Assembly (NCBI GenBank): GCA_910587815.1 | Contig: CAJUNK010000001.1 | Span: forward strand, 194,662 to 258,661 | Source: Candidatus Gastranaerophilales bacterium | GTDB taxonomy: Bacteria; Cyanobacteriota; Vampirovibrionia; Gastranaerophilales; Gastranaerophilaceae | Reading direction: 5' to 3' | Length of the DNA: 64,000 bases | In this document: positions 1-7,039 of the stretch, piece by piece | Layout of the letters: every line of letters starts with the position of its first letter | How positions within the stretch are numbered: position 1 is the stretch's first letter | Made by a program: the position numbers and the translations under genes | Notes under the pieces: model-generated | The model's input: only the letters and a program-made list of their open reading frames with translations | What the model was told of the DNA's origin: nothing | Databases searched by the model: none

Positions 1-273
1 ATGCTTGATGTAAGATATTCTTCAAAGTTTAATAAAGATTATAAACTTATCAAAAAACGCGGCTGCAACTTGGATAAATTAAAGAAGGTAGTTGCCTTAT
101 TGCGTGATGGTATAAAGCTTCCTCCAAAATACAAAGACCACGCACTTTCAGGTAATTATGCAAATTTTAGAGAATGCCATATAGAACCTGATTGGCTTTT
201 AATTTATAAGATTGATAATAGTGTATTGATTTTAACGGTTTTTAGAACTGGCACACACAGTGATTTATTTTAA
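1..273 (+). CDS. YafQ/RelE-family type II toxin (mRNA interferase)
   Basis: Encodes 90 residues of the YafQ branch of the RelE/ParE superfamily. These are ribosome-dependent endoribonucleases that are neutralised by a partner antitoxin. The C-terminal half carries the family signature ECHIEPDWLLIYK followed by FRTGTHSDLF, with the catalytic-type His and the terminal Phe present. The N-terminus (MLDVRYSSKFNKDYKLIKKRG) matches the usual start of the family and the length is normal, so the gene looks complete although it begins at base 1. The antitoxin (usually RelB/DinJ-like) normally lies just upstream, outside the window. The 3' end overlaps the convergent DUF268 gene by 9 bp. Confidence 0.85.
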   Translation: MLDVRYSSKFNKDYKLIKKRGCNLDKLKKVVALLRDGIKLPPKYKDHALSGNYANFRECHIEPDWLLIYKIDNSVLILTVFRTGTHSDLF

Positions 274-1062
274 TTTCCTAAACCAAAAACACCCGCAGGC
301 GTAGGTTTGCGTGTTTGTTAATTCTTTTGTGGCATTGTAAATTATTCCTGTTTCAAGTGTATTATCAGGAATTAGTGCATATTCAACCAGTTCAAAATCT
401 TTAAACTGTTCTAAAACCATGCTATGCGAATAAATTCTGTGTGCATTAAACTGCACCCTTGGTTTGCCCACGGGCACTGCAATCAGCAGGTTTCCGCCAG
501 GTGCTGTCACGCGCGCAAGTTCATTCATTGCCCTTATATCGCCCATTGGGTCTACTTTATCGCCGTATCTGCCAAGGCCAATATGCTCCAGCGTGTGCAT
601 ACAGCTGATGCTTTCAATTGAATTGTCGCCAAAATGCAGGTTTGTTAAATCTGCCTGTTTGCATTCAATGTTATTTAAACCATAAATTTTTGCCGGGCGA
701 AAATCGTAAAATTCAATCGGGATAAAGGCTGATGTCACCACGTTAAAGGTAATTTTTGATGAAATATCAATATGTTTTTTAGGATTGATTTGGGCTAAAA
801 CCCTTGCAGCCCAGGCTTGATGATATTCATAATGCGTGTCAAAGCCTGTGTTTTTAGTGTTATCGTCCAAACATTTGAAAAAATTCCTTCTATAGATAGG
901 AAAGCGCCCGTTTTTATCCAATTTTTTATAAGCGTGCAGTGTTTTATAGAACCATAATTCTTTTTTAACCCTGAAAAACGGCGCAAAAATGGCCTTTAGA
1001 AATTTTTTAATAAACTTTAGCGGCCAGTTTAGCGCTTTATTAAAAAATACTACAAATTTCAT
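265..1062 (-). CDS. DUF268-family protein, SAM-methyltransferase-like
   Basis: A 265-aa protein. Residues about 130-200 show a class I methyltransferase-like core: ISSKITFNVVTSAF, then CKQADLTNLHFGDNSIESISCMHTLEHIGLGRYGD, then ARVTAPGGNLLIAVPVGKP. The HTLEHIGLGRYGD and GKPRVQFNAHRIYS segments are typical of DUF268 proteins, which are often found near glycan or lipid genes. The basic, hydrophobic first 35 residues could associate with membrane. The gene starts immediately after the uvrB stop codon, so it is probably co-transcribed with uvrB. The substrate is unknown. The DUF268 assignment is firm; the catalytic activity is inferred. Confidence 0.75.
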   Translation of the reverse strand: MKFVVFFNKALNWPLKFIKKFLKAIFAPFFRVKKELWFYKTLHAYKKLDKNGRFPIYRRNFFKCLDDNTKNTGFDTHYEYHQAWAARVLAQINPKKHIDISSKITFNVVTSAFIPIEFYDFRPAKIYGLNNIECKQADLTNLHFGDNSIESISCMHTLEHIGLGRYGDKVDPMGDIRAMNELARVTAPGGNLLIAVPVGKPRVQFNAHRIYSHSMVLEQFKDFELVEYALIPDNTLETGIIYNATKELTNTQTYACGCFWFRKLK

Positions 1063-3048
1063 CTAAAGCATCTCCCTTAATTTTTTAATTTGGTCACGAA
1101 GCTCTGCTGCGCGTTCAAAATCAAGGATTTTTGCCGCTTTGTGCATATCTTTTTCAAGCTTGGTTAAAAGTTTTGGCAAATCCTTTTTATCGATATTAAG
1201 TTCGCACATCTGATCTGCCACAATGTCTTCAATGCTTCTATAGCTTTGAACAAGGGATAATAAATTATTTTCAATAGATTTTTTGATGGTTTTTGGGGTG
1301 ATGTTGTGTTTTTTGTTAAATGCCACCTGTAATTCACGGCGGCGGCGGGTTTCTTCTATTGCAACCTTCATGGAGTCCGTCATTTTGTCAGCATACATAA
1401 TCACCCTTCCGTCAGCATTCCTGGCAGAACGGCCAATGGTCTGGATTAAAGATGTTTCGCATCTTAAAAATCCTTCTTTGTCTGCATCCATAATTGCAAC
1501 AAGTGAAACTTCAGGTATATCAAGGCCTTCACGCAATAAATTCACGCCAATCAACACATCAAATTCGCCAAGCCTTAAATCCCTCAAAATTTCCACCCTC
1601 TCTAAGGATTGCACCTCGCTGTGCAGATATCTTACACGGATATTTTTCTGTGTTAAATATTCTGTCAGTTCCTCTGCCATTTTTTTTGTTAATGTGGTAA
1701 TTAAAATACGTTCCTTTTTTTGTGTTGTGGCTTTTATCTCCTCAATCAGGTTGTTTATCTGCCCTTCTGTGGGGCGAACATCAATAAGAGGGTCTAAAAG
1801 GCCTGTGGGACGGATGATTTGTTCTACAATTTGGGACGATTGTTCTTTTTCAAAGTCAGCAGGTGTTGCCGAAATAAACACTTTTTGATGGATTCTTTCC
1901 CAAAATTCATCAAAAGTTAGAGGCCTGTTGTCCTTTGCGCAAGGCAATCTAAACCCATAATCCACCAAAACTTCCTTGCGGGATTTATCACCAAAATACA
2001 TTCCCCTTAGTTGCGGCAATGTGACGTGGGATTCATCTACAACCACTAAAAAATCATCCTGAAAATAATCTAAAAGCGTGGCAGGGGGTGTGCCTGGCAG
2101 GCGTTTTTCCAAAATTCTTGAATAATTTTCAATACCTGAACAATAGCCCATCTCTTTTATCATTTCAATGTCGTAATTTACCCGCTGTTCCAGCCTTTGG
2201 GCCTCCACAAGTTTATTTTCAGCGTAAAGCTCATTTAGCCTTGCGCGCAGCTCGCGGCGGATTTGTTCCAGCGTGCCTTCCATATCTTCATCATCTGCAA
2301 GGTAATGAACAGCAGGATATACCACAGTTTCAGGCACATTTTCCAAAATCTCACCTGTGACAGGGTCTATACGGGAAATTTTTTCAATTTCATCGCCAAA
2401 AAAGTAAATTCTTGTAATTACCTTTTCATAACTTGGCATAATTTCTATAATATCGCCTCTAGCGCGGAATGTAGCCCTTTTTAATTCCACATCATTTCTT
2501 TCGTAGCGAACCAAGACTAAATGCTCTAAAAGTGCTTGCCTGTCTATTTCTTCGCCCACAGATAAATTTATAGCACCCTTAAAATAATTTTCAGGCAGCC
2601 CTAAACCATATATACAGCTCACTGAAGCCACCACGATGACATCCTTTCTTTCATACAGGCTTCTTGTGGTGTTATGGCGCAAACGGTCGATTTCATCATT
2701 AATTGATGCGGTTTTTTCAATGTACGTATCTGTGCGCGGAATGTATGCTTCGGGTTGATAATAATCGTAATAGCTTATAAAATATTCAACGGCATTGTCA
2801 GGGAAAAGTTCCCGAAATTCGTTATATAATTGTGCTGCAAGGGTTTTATTGTGTGCAATAATAAGAGTTGGCTTTTGCACGCGCTCTATCACATTTGCAA
2901 TTGTAAAAGTTTTGCCTGAACCTGTTACCCCAAGCAGAGTTTGAGAATCCATTCCATCGTTAATGCCCTGAGTCAGTGCATCTATGGCTTTTGGCTGGTC
3001 GCCCTGGGGTTTGTGGTCAGATACGATTTTAAACTTTTTTTCAATCAT
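1063..3048 (-). CDS. uvrB: Excinuclease ABC subunit B
   Basis: UvrB, 661 aa, the normal length. It is the damage-verifying helicase-like subunit of UvrABC nucleotide excision repair, loaded by UvrA and cut-partner of UvrC. Walker A is GVTGSGKT (about residue 39). The beta-hairpin region follows (YYDYYQPEAYIPRTDTYIEK). The Walker B-like DESH lies in VVVDESHVTLPQLRGMYFGD. Helicase motifs V/VI are GVNLLREGLDIPEVSLVAI and QTIGRSARNADG. A C-terminal UVR domain (LEKDMHKAAKILDFERAAELRDQIKKL) binds UvrC. No other uvr gene is visible nearby. The upstream 600 bp holds an opposite-strand candidate peptide gene. Confidence 0.98.
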   Translation of the reverse strand: MIEKKFKIVSDHKPQGDQPKAIDALTQGINDGMDSQTLLGVTGSGKTFTIANVIERVQKPTLIIAHNKTLAAQLYNEFRELFPDNAVEYFISYYDYYQPEAYIPRTDTYIEKTASINDEIDRLRHNTTRSLYERKDVIVVASVSCIYGLGLPENYFKGAINLSVGEEIDRQALLEHLVLVRYERNDVELKRATFRARGDIIEIMPSYEKVITRIYFFGDEIEKISRIDPVTGEILENVPETVVYPAVHYLADDEDMEGTLEQIRRELRARLNELYAENKLVEAQRLEQRVNYDIEMIKEMGYCSGIENYSRILEKRLPGTPPATLLDYFQDDFLVVVDESHVTLPQLRGMYFGDKSRKEVLVDYGFRLPCAKDNRPLTFDEFWERIHQKVFISATPADFEKEQSSQIVEQIIRPTGLLDPLIDVRPTEGQINNLIEEIKATTQKKERILITTLTKKMAEELTEYLTQKNIRVRYLHSEVQSLERVEILRDLRLGEFDVLIGVNLLREGLDIPEVSLVAIMDADKEGFLRCETSLIQTIGRSARNADGRVIMYADKMTDSMKVAIEETRRRRELQVAFNKKHNITPKTIKKSIENNLLSLVQSYRSIEDIVADQMCELNIDKKDLPKLLTKLEKDMHKAAKILDFERAAELRDQIKKLREML

Positions 3049-3160
3049 ATCAACATTTTAGCATGTAAAAGCTTGTGGATAAAATTTACTTTGAGTTTCG
3101 TATTTAATCTTTTGATTTTTATTGTTAAAATGCAAAAATAGGGTAACCTTGTCTATTTCG

Positions 3161-3210
3161 CCCTCCTCTTTGCACAAGCTTGTTATGTAGAAAATACAAT
3201 GAAAGGAGGG
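3161..3210 (+). promoter_or_regulatory. Leader with possible anti-Shine-Dalgarno stem
   Basis: CCCTCC at 3161-3166 is perfectly complementary to GGAGGG at 3205-3210, which is the strong ribosome-binding site of the 25-codon frame at 3218. Adjacent TCTTT/GAAA bases can extend the stem with a single bulge. If the transcript begins upstream of 3161, the ribosome-binding site would be masked. Masked ribosome-binding sites are a common feature of type I toxin mRNAs. The complementarity is seen directly; its function is inferred. Confidence 0.4.
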
Positions 3211-3217
3211 ATGTAAG

Positions 3218-3295
3218 ATGAATTTCTGTATAACAGAAAAAGCGCTAAGGCTTATCTTTTGGATAATCATAGCGCTTGTATTTCTTATGAAATAG
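3218..3295 (+). CDS. Candidate 25-aa hydrophobic peptide
   Basis: An ATG-started frame of 25 codons lies 7 nt after an unusually strong ribosome-binding site (AAAGGAGGG). The product MNFCITEKALRLIFWIIIALVFLMK is a single short transmembrane helix with charged ends, resembling small membrane peptides or type I toxins in style only. No homologue is recognised. A rho-independent terminator follows 11 nt after the stop codon. Inside the frame, AGCGCTA...TAGCGCT plus TTATC/GATAA form a hairpin, so a non-coding RNA is the alternative. It is divergent from uvrB. Confidence 0.45.
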   Translation: MNFCITEKALRLIFWIIIALVFLMK

Positions 3296-3306
3296 GGAAG
3301 TTATGA

Positions 3307-3343
3307 AAGCCTCAAAGGGAATCTCGAGACCTTTGGGGCTTTT
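3307..3343 (+). terminator. Rho-independent terminator of the small peptide gene
   Basis: AAGCCTCAAAGG and CCTTTGGGGCTT form a 12-bp stem with one T-G wobble around an 11-nt loop, followed by a short TTTT tract. It closes a transcript unit of under 250 nt containing the 25-codon frame. Confidence 0.6.
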
Positions 3344-3385
3344 CCCTATATACTTATTATAAACCATCATATTTCAAATTTCAAT

Positions 3386-3656
3386 AAAAAAAGGGCGCAA
3401 AGGTTACGAAACACGCCCAAAATAAGTTGTTTATCAAAAATTGCGTAAGCCAGGGTGGAATTTTGACAGGTGATGAACCTGGCAAAATAGAACTATTGAT
3501 AAGTGACGTAGGATAATCGAGTCTGTGAGCCGATTTAGGCGAATAAGGACGAGATACCCACAGGAGCCTAAAAGCGGATAGGGCGTAGGCCATACCATGA
3601 AGATGTAGGATGTGAACCCATCTAGGCTATACACTCACAGGAGCCTTGGCTTGCTG
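3386..3656 (-). ncRNA. Structured untranslated RNA or long 3' UTR of the prepilin gene, with terminator
   Basis: About 270 nt directly after the prepilin stop codon contain no convincing frame but many nested complementarities. GCCAGG/CCTGGC lies inside TTATCA/TGATAA (about 3432-3503). AGCCTA/TAGGCT, GATG/CATC and CTGTGAG/CTCACAG also pair. On the minus strand the stretch ends in GGGCG-loop-CGCCC (3393-3418) followed by seven T, a classical terminator. It could be the 3' UTR of the prepilin mRNA or an independent small RNA. I compared it mentally with 6S, tmRNA, RNase P and SRP RNA signatures and found no convincing match. Confidence 0.4.
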
Positions 3657-3660
3657 CTTT

Positions 3661-6522
3661 TTACTCCCACCACTCTATAATTATCTTTCCATTACCGCCT
3701 TTGCCACCATGGTTTGGATTGTTTGTAATATTTCCCGCAGAAGATGAATTTACCTGGCCAATATCACGAAGTGCTGCACCGCCTCCACCTGAAGCATATC
3801 CTGTTGTATCTTTTCCATTTGCATTATCTCCTGTGTCTAAAACACCTCCCATTCCCCCTGTTCCTGATACTGTTTTTTCTATTTTGCTTTCATTGTCTCC
3901 TTCTTTTGTATAAACAATGTATTTAAATCCTATAAAGTTTGCACCGCCTCCGCCTGTTAAATTAATAGCACTACTTCCTGCACTTCCTTTTGTGCACTTT
4001 TTATTATTCAAATAACTTGTTCCGCCAAAATGACAAACATTTGAAACAATACCTCCTGTACCATTTAATAAGTTATTATCATGTGCAGAATCAATAGAAA
4101 CACTTCCACCTCCACCACCTCCACCTGCTTTTAGGTCTCCAAATACTGTCATACCGCCATTTTTAGCATTTGTTAAAGTGTTATTTGAAATATATGCTCC
4201 ACTTCCTCCTTTTCCTATTCTGTATTTTATTACCTGATTACTCTTTACAGCGATACTGTATGTGAAAATATTTCCGCTTGCACCGCCCCCTGCTGCACCC
4301 AACCCTGCATTTTTATATGCATTTGTTGCAGTGTCCCAATATTTGTTCCAAGAGATTCTGGCATAACCCCCAGAGCCTTCACCGCCATTTGCCATTGTCC
4401 AACCTCCGCCCCCGCCGCAGCCATAGCCTGACCCGTTTTTACCATTAGGAGAAGATTGTGTGCCGCCCTTGCCTCTTTCGCATTTTATTTCACCGTTAAA
4501 AAGTGTGACATCTCCGCCATTTCCACCTTCTGTTTTTGGAGCAAAAATTTTATCGCCCCATTTGCTTTTATTTTCTTCATCTGTGTCAGAATTCCCACCT
4601 GCGGTTCTACCAAGAGTGTTTGTAAAACCAGGCAAGTTAACAGATAGCATTGATGTAAAAATGCCATCTGTTATGCGTCCTGATAGGCCACAATTAAAAT
4701 TAGCAGGCATTACTGTTCCATCTGCACATCCGTAATGTGCACCGTGGGAACCATTATTATTTGTTCTTAGCACTCTAGTACTGCCGCGCGCCAAAAAACT
4801 TTCCTGGCCATAGTGATCCGCTCCTGTGCTATCAGGCGGGATTATTTTTTTGCTTACGGTATCTAGATATCCTGCAACACCCCCAAGACCGCCTTTTCCA
4901 ATATGTACATTAAGGGTTTCACCAGGTGTTGTTTTAACAGGCTGAATGGGCACAATGGCGCCACCCCCGCCGCCGCTTCCGCCTGGGCCGTAATCAATAT
5001 ATGTCAGGCGGATTGCACCAGATTTACCAGGGTATCCTCCACTATATGTGCTTTCATTTAGATAATTTGTACTGTTTCCTCCATTGCAATAATTGCTGCC
5101 AAATATTGTTGCAATGCTGCCGCCTGTAATGCCGTTGGCATTTGCTCCGCCACTGCCCCCTTTGCCCGCAAGCGAGCTTGATGTACCGCCATTGCCGCCT
5201 CCTGCTCCGCCACCCCCGCCACCTCCGCCGGATTTAGCACAGTGTGTTTGAGTTCCGATATTATCAGTGCTTGCGCCTCCCCCTCCGCCCGGGGCGTTTA
5301 AATAAATTCCTGAACCTATCACTAATTGTGATGCAGCACCTCCACCTCCACCCTTTCCTGTGTAGCAAGGGCTTCCATGTAGCGATACCCCATCACCCCC
5401 ATTTGGCGAACCGCCATCACCACCCTTTGTCCAAGCAGATATGCTCCAATTGGTGTCACAAGCGGATGTACAAGTTCCAGCGATTCCTATGCCTCCCGCT
5501 CCACCTTTTGTTGACGATGTTATCAGAGCACCATTTGCCCCTCCTCTTGTAGCATAAGATACTGCACCGCCTCCATAGGGAATGCTTGCTGAACTACTAC
5601 TTCCTTGATTGTAATGTTCTGTGCCTGCTCCGCCTCCTCCGCCTATGTAATAGGTCAGTTCTGCTGCGTTTCCAAAATTTGTCAGCTGATTTAATACATA
5701 TCCGCCTGTACCGCCGCCATAGCCATGGCTATTTACTAATTTCATCCATGAACCTCCGGAGCATCCCCCGCCGCCTCCACCGCCACATGCGGATGCTAAA
5801 ATCTGTTTATTTCTAATTGCTTCAGGAATTGTCCAAGTACCTGTACCATCAGTATCTACAGTTACAATATTATTTGCATCAGCTGTTATATTTCCATTAC
5901 CGTATGTTACAAAAGTTTGTGTTTTATTAATTTGCCCTCCGGCTCCACCCCCTGCGCCACCTGAAACAAGGGTGGTTTCTATATTTCCAACCATAGCCGG
6001 TACAGAAAATATATGGTCGCCTATTGTGGTATATTCTGTGTATCCTGCTGTAGGGGCACTTCCACCTCCACCTCCTGCACCAATTACTGTTACATTCATA
6101 TATCCGTTATAACCACCAGGTATTTCAAATTCTCCTTCACAATATTGGCTGCCATCAGAATCTGTTTTAATATCTGAACAATCATTAGAATTATATTCAA
6201 GCTCTATAGTTTTTTTAATTGTGCCAGCTGGTGTCATATTTCCTGTAATATTTACATTTTCCCCAAATTTTCTTGTCATCACAGGAGCAAGTGCTGCCAT
6301 TAAAAGTGATGCCACTAAAAGTGCCATTAATAATTCTACTAGTGAAAACCCAGCTTTTTTGTTACCCACCATGTCATGCTGAACTTGTTTCAGCATCCCC
6401 CCGGATTTTGTATGAGACCCTGAAACGAGTTCAGGGTGACAGGGGTGGTTCAGGGTGACAGATTTAAAAAAGGCAGGATGCCCCGATGAAGGCTTTTTTA
6501 GCCTTTGAACAACTTTTTTCAT
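3661..6522 (-). CDS. Giant glycine-rich type IV prepilin-like protein
   Basis: A 953-aa protein starting at the ATG at 6522 (MKKVVQRLKK), which has AGGGAAA upstream; a TTG 9 nt earlier is too close to that site. A class III-like prepilin signal lies at residues 55-85: KKAG|FSLVELLMALLVASLLMAALAP, with cleavage after Gly58 and Glu at mature position 5. The remaining 860 residues are dominated by GGGGGG, GGAGG and GGSGG runs separated by Asn/Thr/Ser-rich segments, with scattered Cys pairs. It probably is a pseudopilin or minor-pilin-type surface protein with a Gly-rich extension. The leader is odd: residues 28-50 come from a palindromic repeat insertion, giving a 58-residue leader. No pilus assembly genes are adjacent. 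Confidence 0.8.
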   Translation of the reverse strand: MKKVVQRLKKPSSGHPAFFKSVTLNHPCHPELVSGSHTKSGGMLKQVQHDMVGNKKAGFSLVELLMALLVASLLMAALAPVMTRKFGENVNITGNMTPAGTIKKTIELEYNSNDCSDIKTDSDGSQYCEGEFEIPGGYNGYMNVTVIGAGGGGGSAPTAGYTEYTTIGDHIFSVPAMVGNIETTLVSGGAGGGAGGQINKTQTFVTYGNGNITADANNIVTVDTDGTGTWTIPEAIRNKQILASACGGGGGGGCSGGSWMKLVNSHGYGGGTGGYVLNQLTNFGNAAELTYYIGGGGGAGTEHYNQGSSSSASIPYGGGAVSYATRGGANGALITSSTKGGAGGIGIAGTCTSACDTNWSISAWTKGGDGGSPNGGDGVSLHGSPCYTGKGGGGGAASQLVIGSGIYLNAPGGGGGASTDNIGTQTHCAKSGGGGGGGGAGGGNGGTSSSLAGKGGSGGANANGITGGSIATIFGSNYCNGGNSTNYLNESTYSGGYPGKSGAIRLTYIDYGPGGSGGGGGAIVPIQPVKTTPGETLNVHIGKGGLGGVAGYLDTVSKKIIPPDSTGADHYGQESFLARGSTRVLRTNNNGSHGAHYGCADGTVMPANFNCGLSGRITDGIFTSMLSVNLPGFTNTLGRTAGGNSDTDEENKSKWGDKIFAPKTEGGNGGDVTLFNGEIKCERGKGGTQSSPNGKNGSGYGCGGGGGWTMANGGEGSGGYARISWNKYWDTATNAYKNAGLGAAGGGASGNIFTYSIAVKSNQVIKYRIGKGGSGAYISNNTLTNAKNGGMTVFGDLKAGGGGGGGSVSIDSAHDNNLLNGTGGIVSNVCHFGGTSYLNNKKCTKGSAGSSAINLTGGGGANFIGFKYIVYTKEGDNESKIEKTVSGTGGMGGVLDTGDNANGKDTTGYASGGGGAALRDIGQVNSSSAGNITNNPNHGGKGGNGKIIIEWWE
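6372..6440. repeat. Palindromic repeat (PELVSGS/KQVQHD type) inside a coding sequence
   Basis: Two inverted arms, GTCATGCTGAACTTGTTTCA and the partner ending CGAGTTCAGGGTGAC, flank a 21-nt spacer. In the prepilin reading frame it encodes HPELVSGSHTKSGGMLKQVQHD. I recognise this as the widespread palindromic repeat that occurs in many bacterial genomes, both between genes and inside them. A further half copy (GTTCAGGGTGAC) follows at about 6448-6460. The insertion is in frame within the prepilin leader. Confidence 0.8.
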
Positions 6523-6701
6523 AATAAACAATTTCCCTAAATTTCTATTTAATACAACAACTTTTCGTAAAAAATTATATTCAATGGATTATATTTTATA
6601 TTTATTAAATATAATTGTCAATAAAAATTATGCTGTTGGGTTATATGAAAAATTTACTATGACAACTAAAATGTAATAATAACAATAGAATTGGTATATA
6701 A

Positions 6702-7025
6702 ATGGCAAAGCCTGTAAATATAAAAAAATCTTTGGGTGCAAAAATCCAGCAAATAAGAAAATCTTTAAAAATGACTCAAGACCAGCTTGCAGAGCAGGTT
6801 GGGATGGAACCGCAAAATATTTCTATGATTGAGACGGGAAGAAATTATCCTACACCTGAAAATCTTGCAAAAATAGCACAAAGCCTTGGGGTGGAAGTGT
6901 TTGAACTATTTGTATTTGGGGAAGAAAAATCGACAGATGTTATGAGAAAATTTGTAATATCTGAATTAAACCGCGACAGTGAATTAACAAAAATTCTGTT
7001 CAATTTTTGCAAAGCCATGAGCTAG
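6702..7025 (+). CDS. XRE-family helix-turn-helix regulator
   Basis: A 107-aa protein with an XRE/Cro-type HTH at residues 10-65 (LGAKIQQIRKSLKMTQDQLAEQVGMEPQNISMIETGRNYPTPENLAKIAQSLGVEVFELF). It has a short C-terminal tail (EEKSTDVMRKFVISELNRDSELTKILFNFCKAM). The tail pattern ELFVF-x-x-KST followed by a hydrophobic helix recurs in the regulator at 63590, so the two are paralogues. It diverges from the prepilin gene across a 180-bp AT-rich gap and may regulate it, which is inference. No clear ribosome-binding site is visible, and a TATAAAT box lies just before the ATG. Confidence 0.8.
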   Translation: MAKPVNIKKSLGAKIQQIRKSLKMTQDQLAEQVGMEPQNISMIETGRNYPTPENLAKIAQSLGVEVFELFVFGEEKSTDVMRKFVISELNRDSELTKILFNFCKAMS

Positions 7026-7039
7026 ATTTGACGCAGGTT

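Noticed and set aside
1283..1888. 201-codon plus-strand frame inside uvrB
   Set aside because: It is antisense to a fully conserved uvrB and shows no protein-like features.
3386..3656. SRP RNA, 6S RNA, tmRNA or RNase P RNA
   Set aside because: An AAGCAGC...GCCAAGGC stretch recalls SRP RNA, but the GGAAG apical motif is missing; no tmRNA tag or tRNA-like ends, and no RNase P conserved regions.
3701..5816. Several plus-strand reading frames across the glycine-rich prepilin
   Set aside because: They are Pro/His/Leu-rich mirror frames of GGN codons on the other strand, without ribosome-binding sites.
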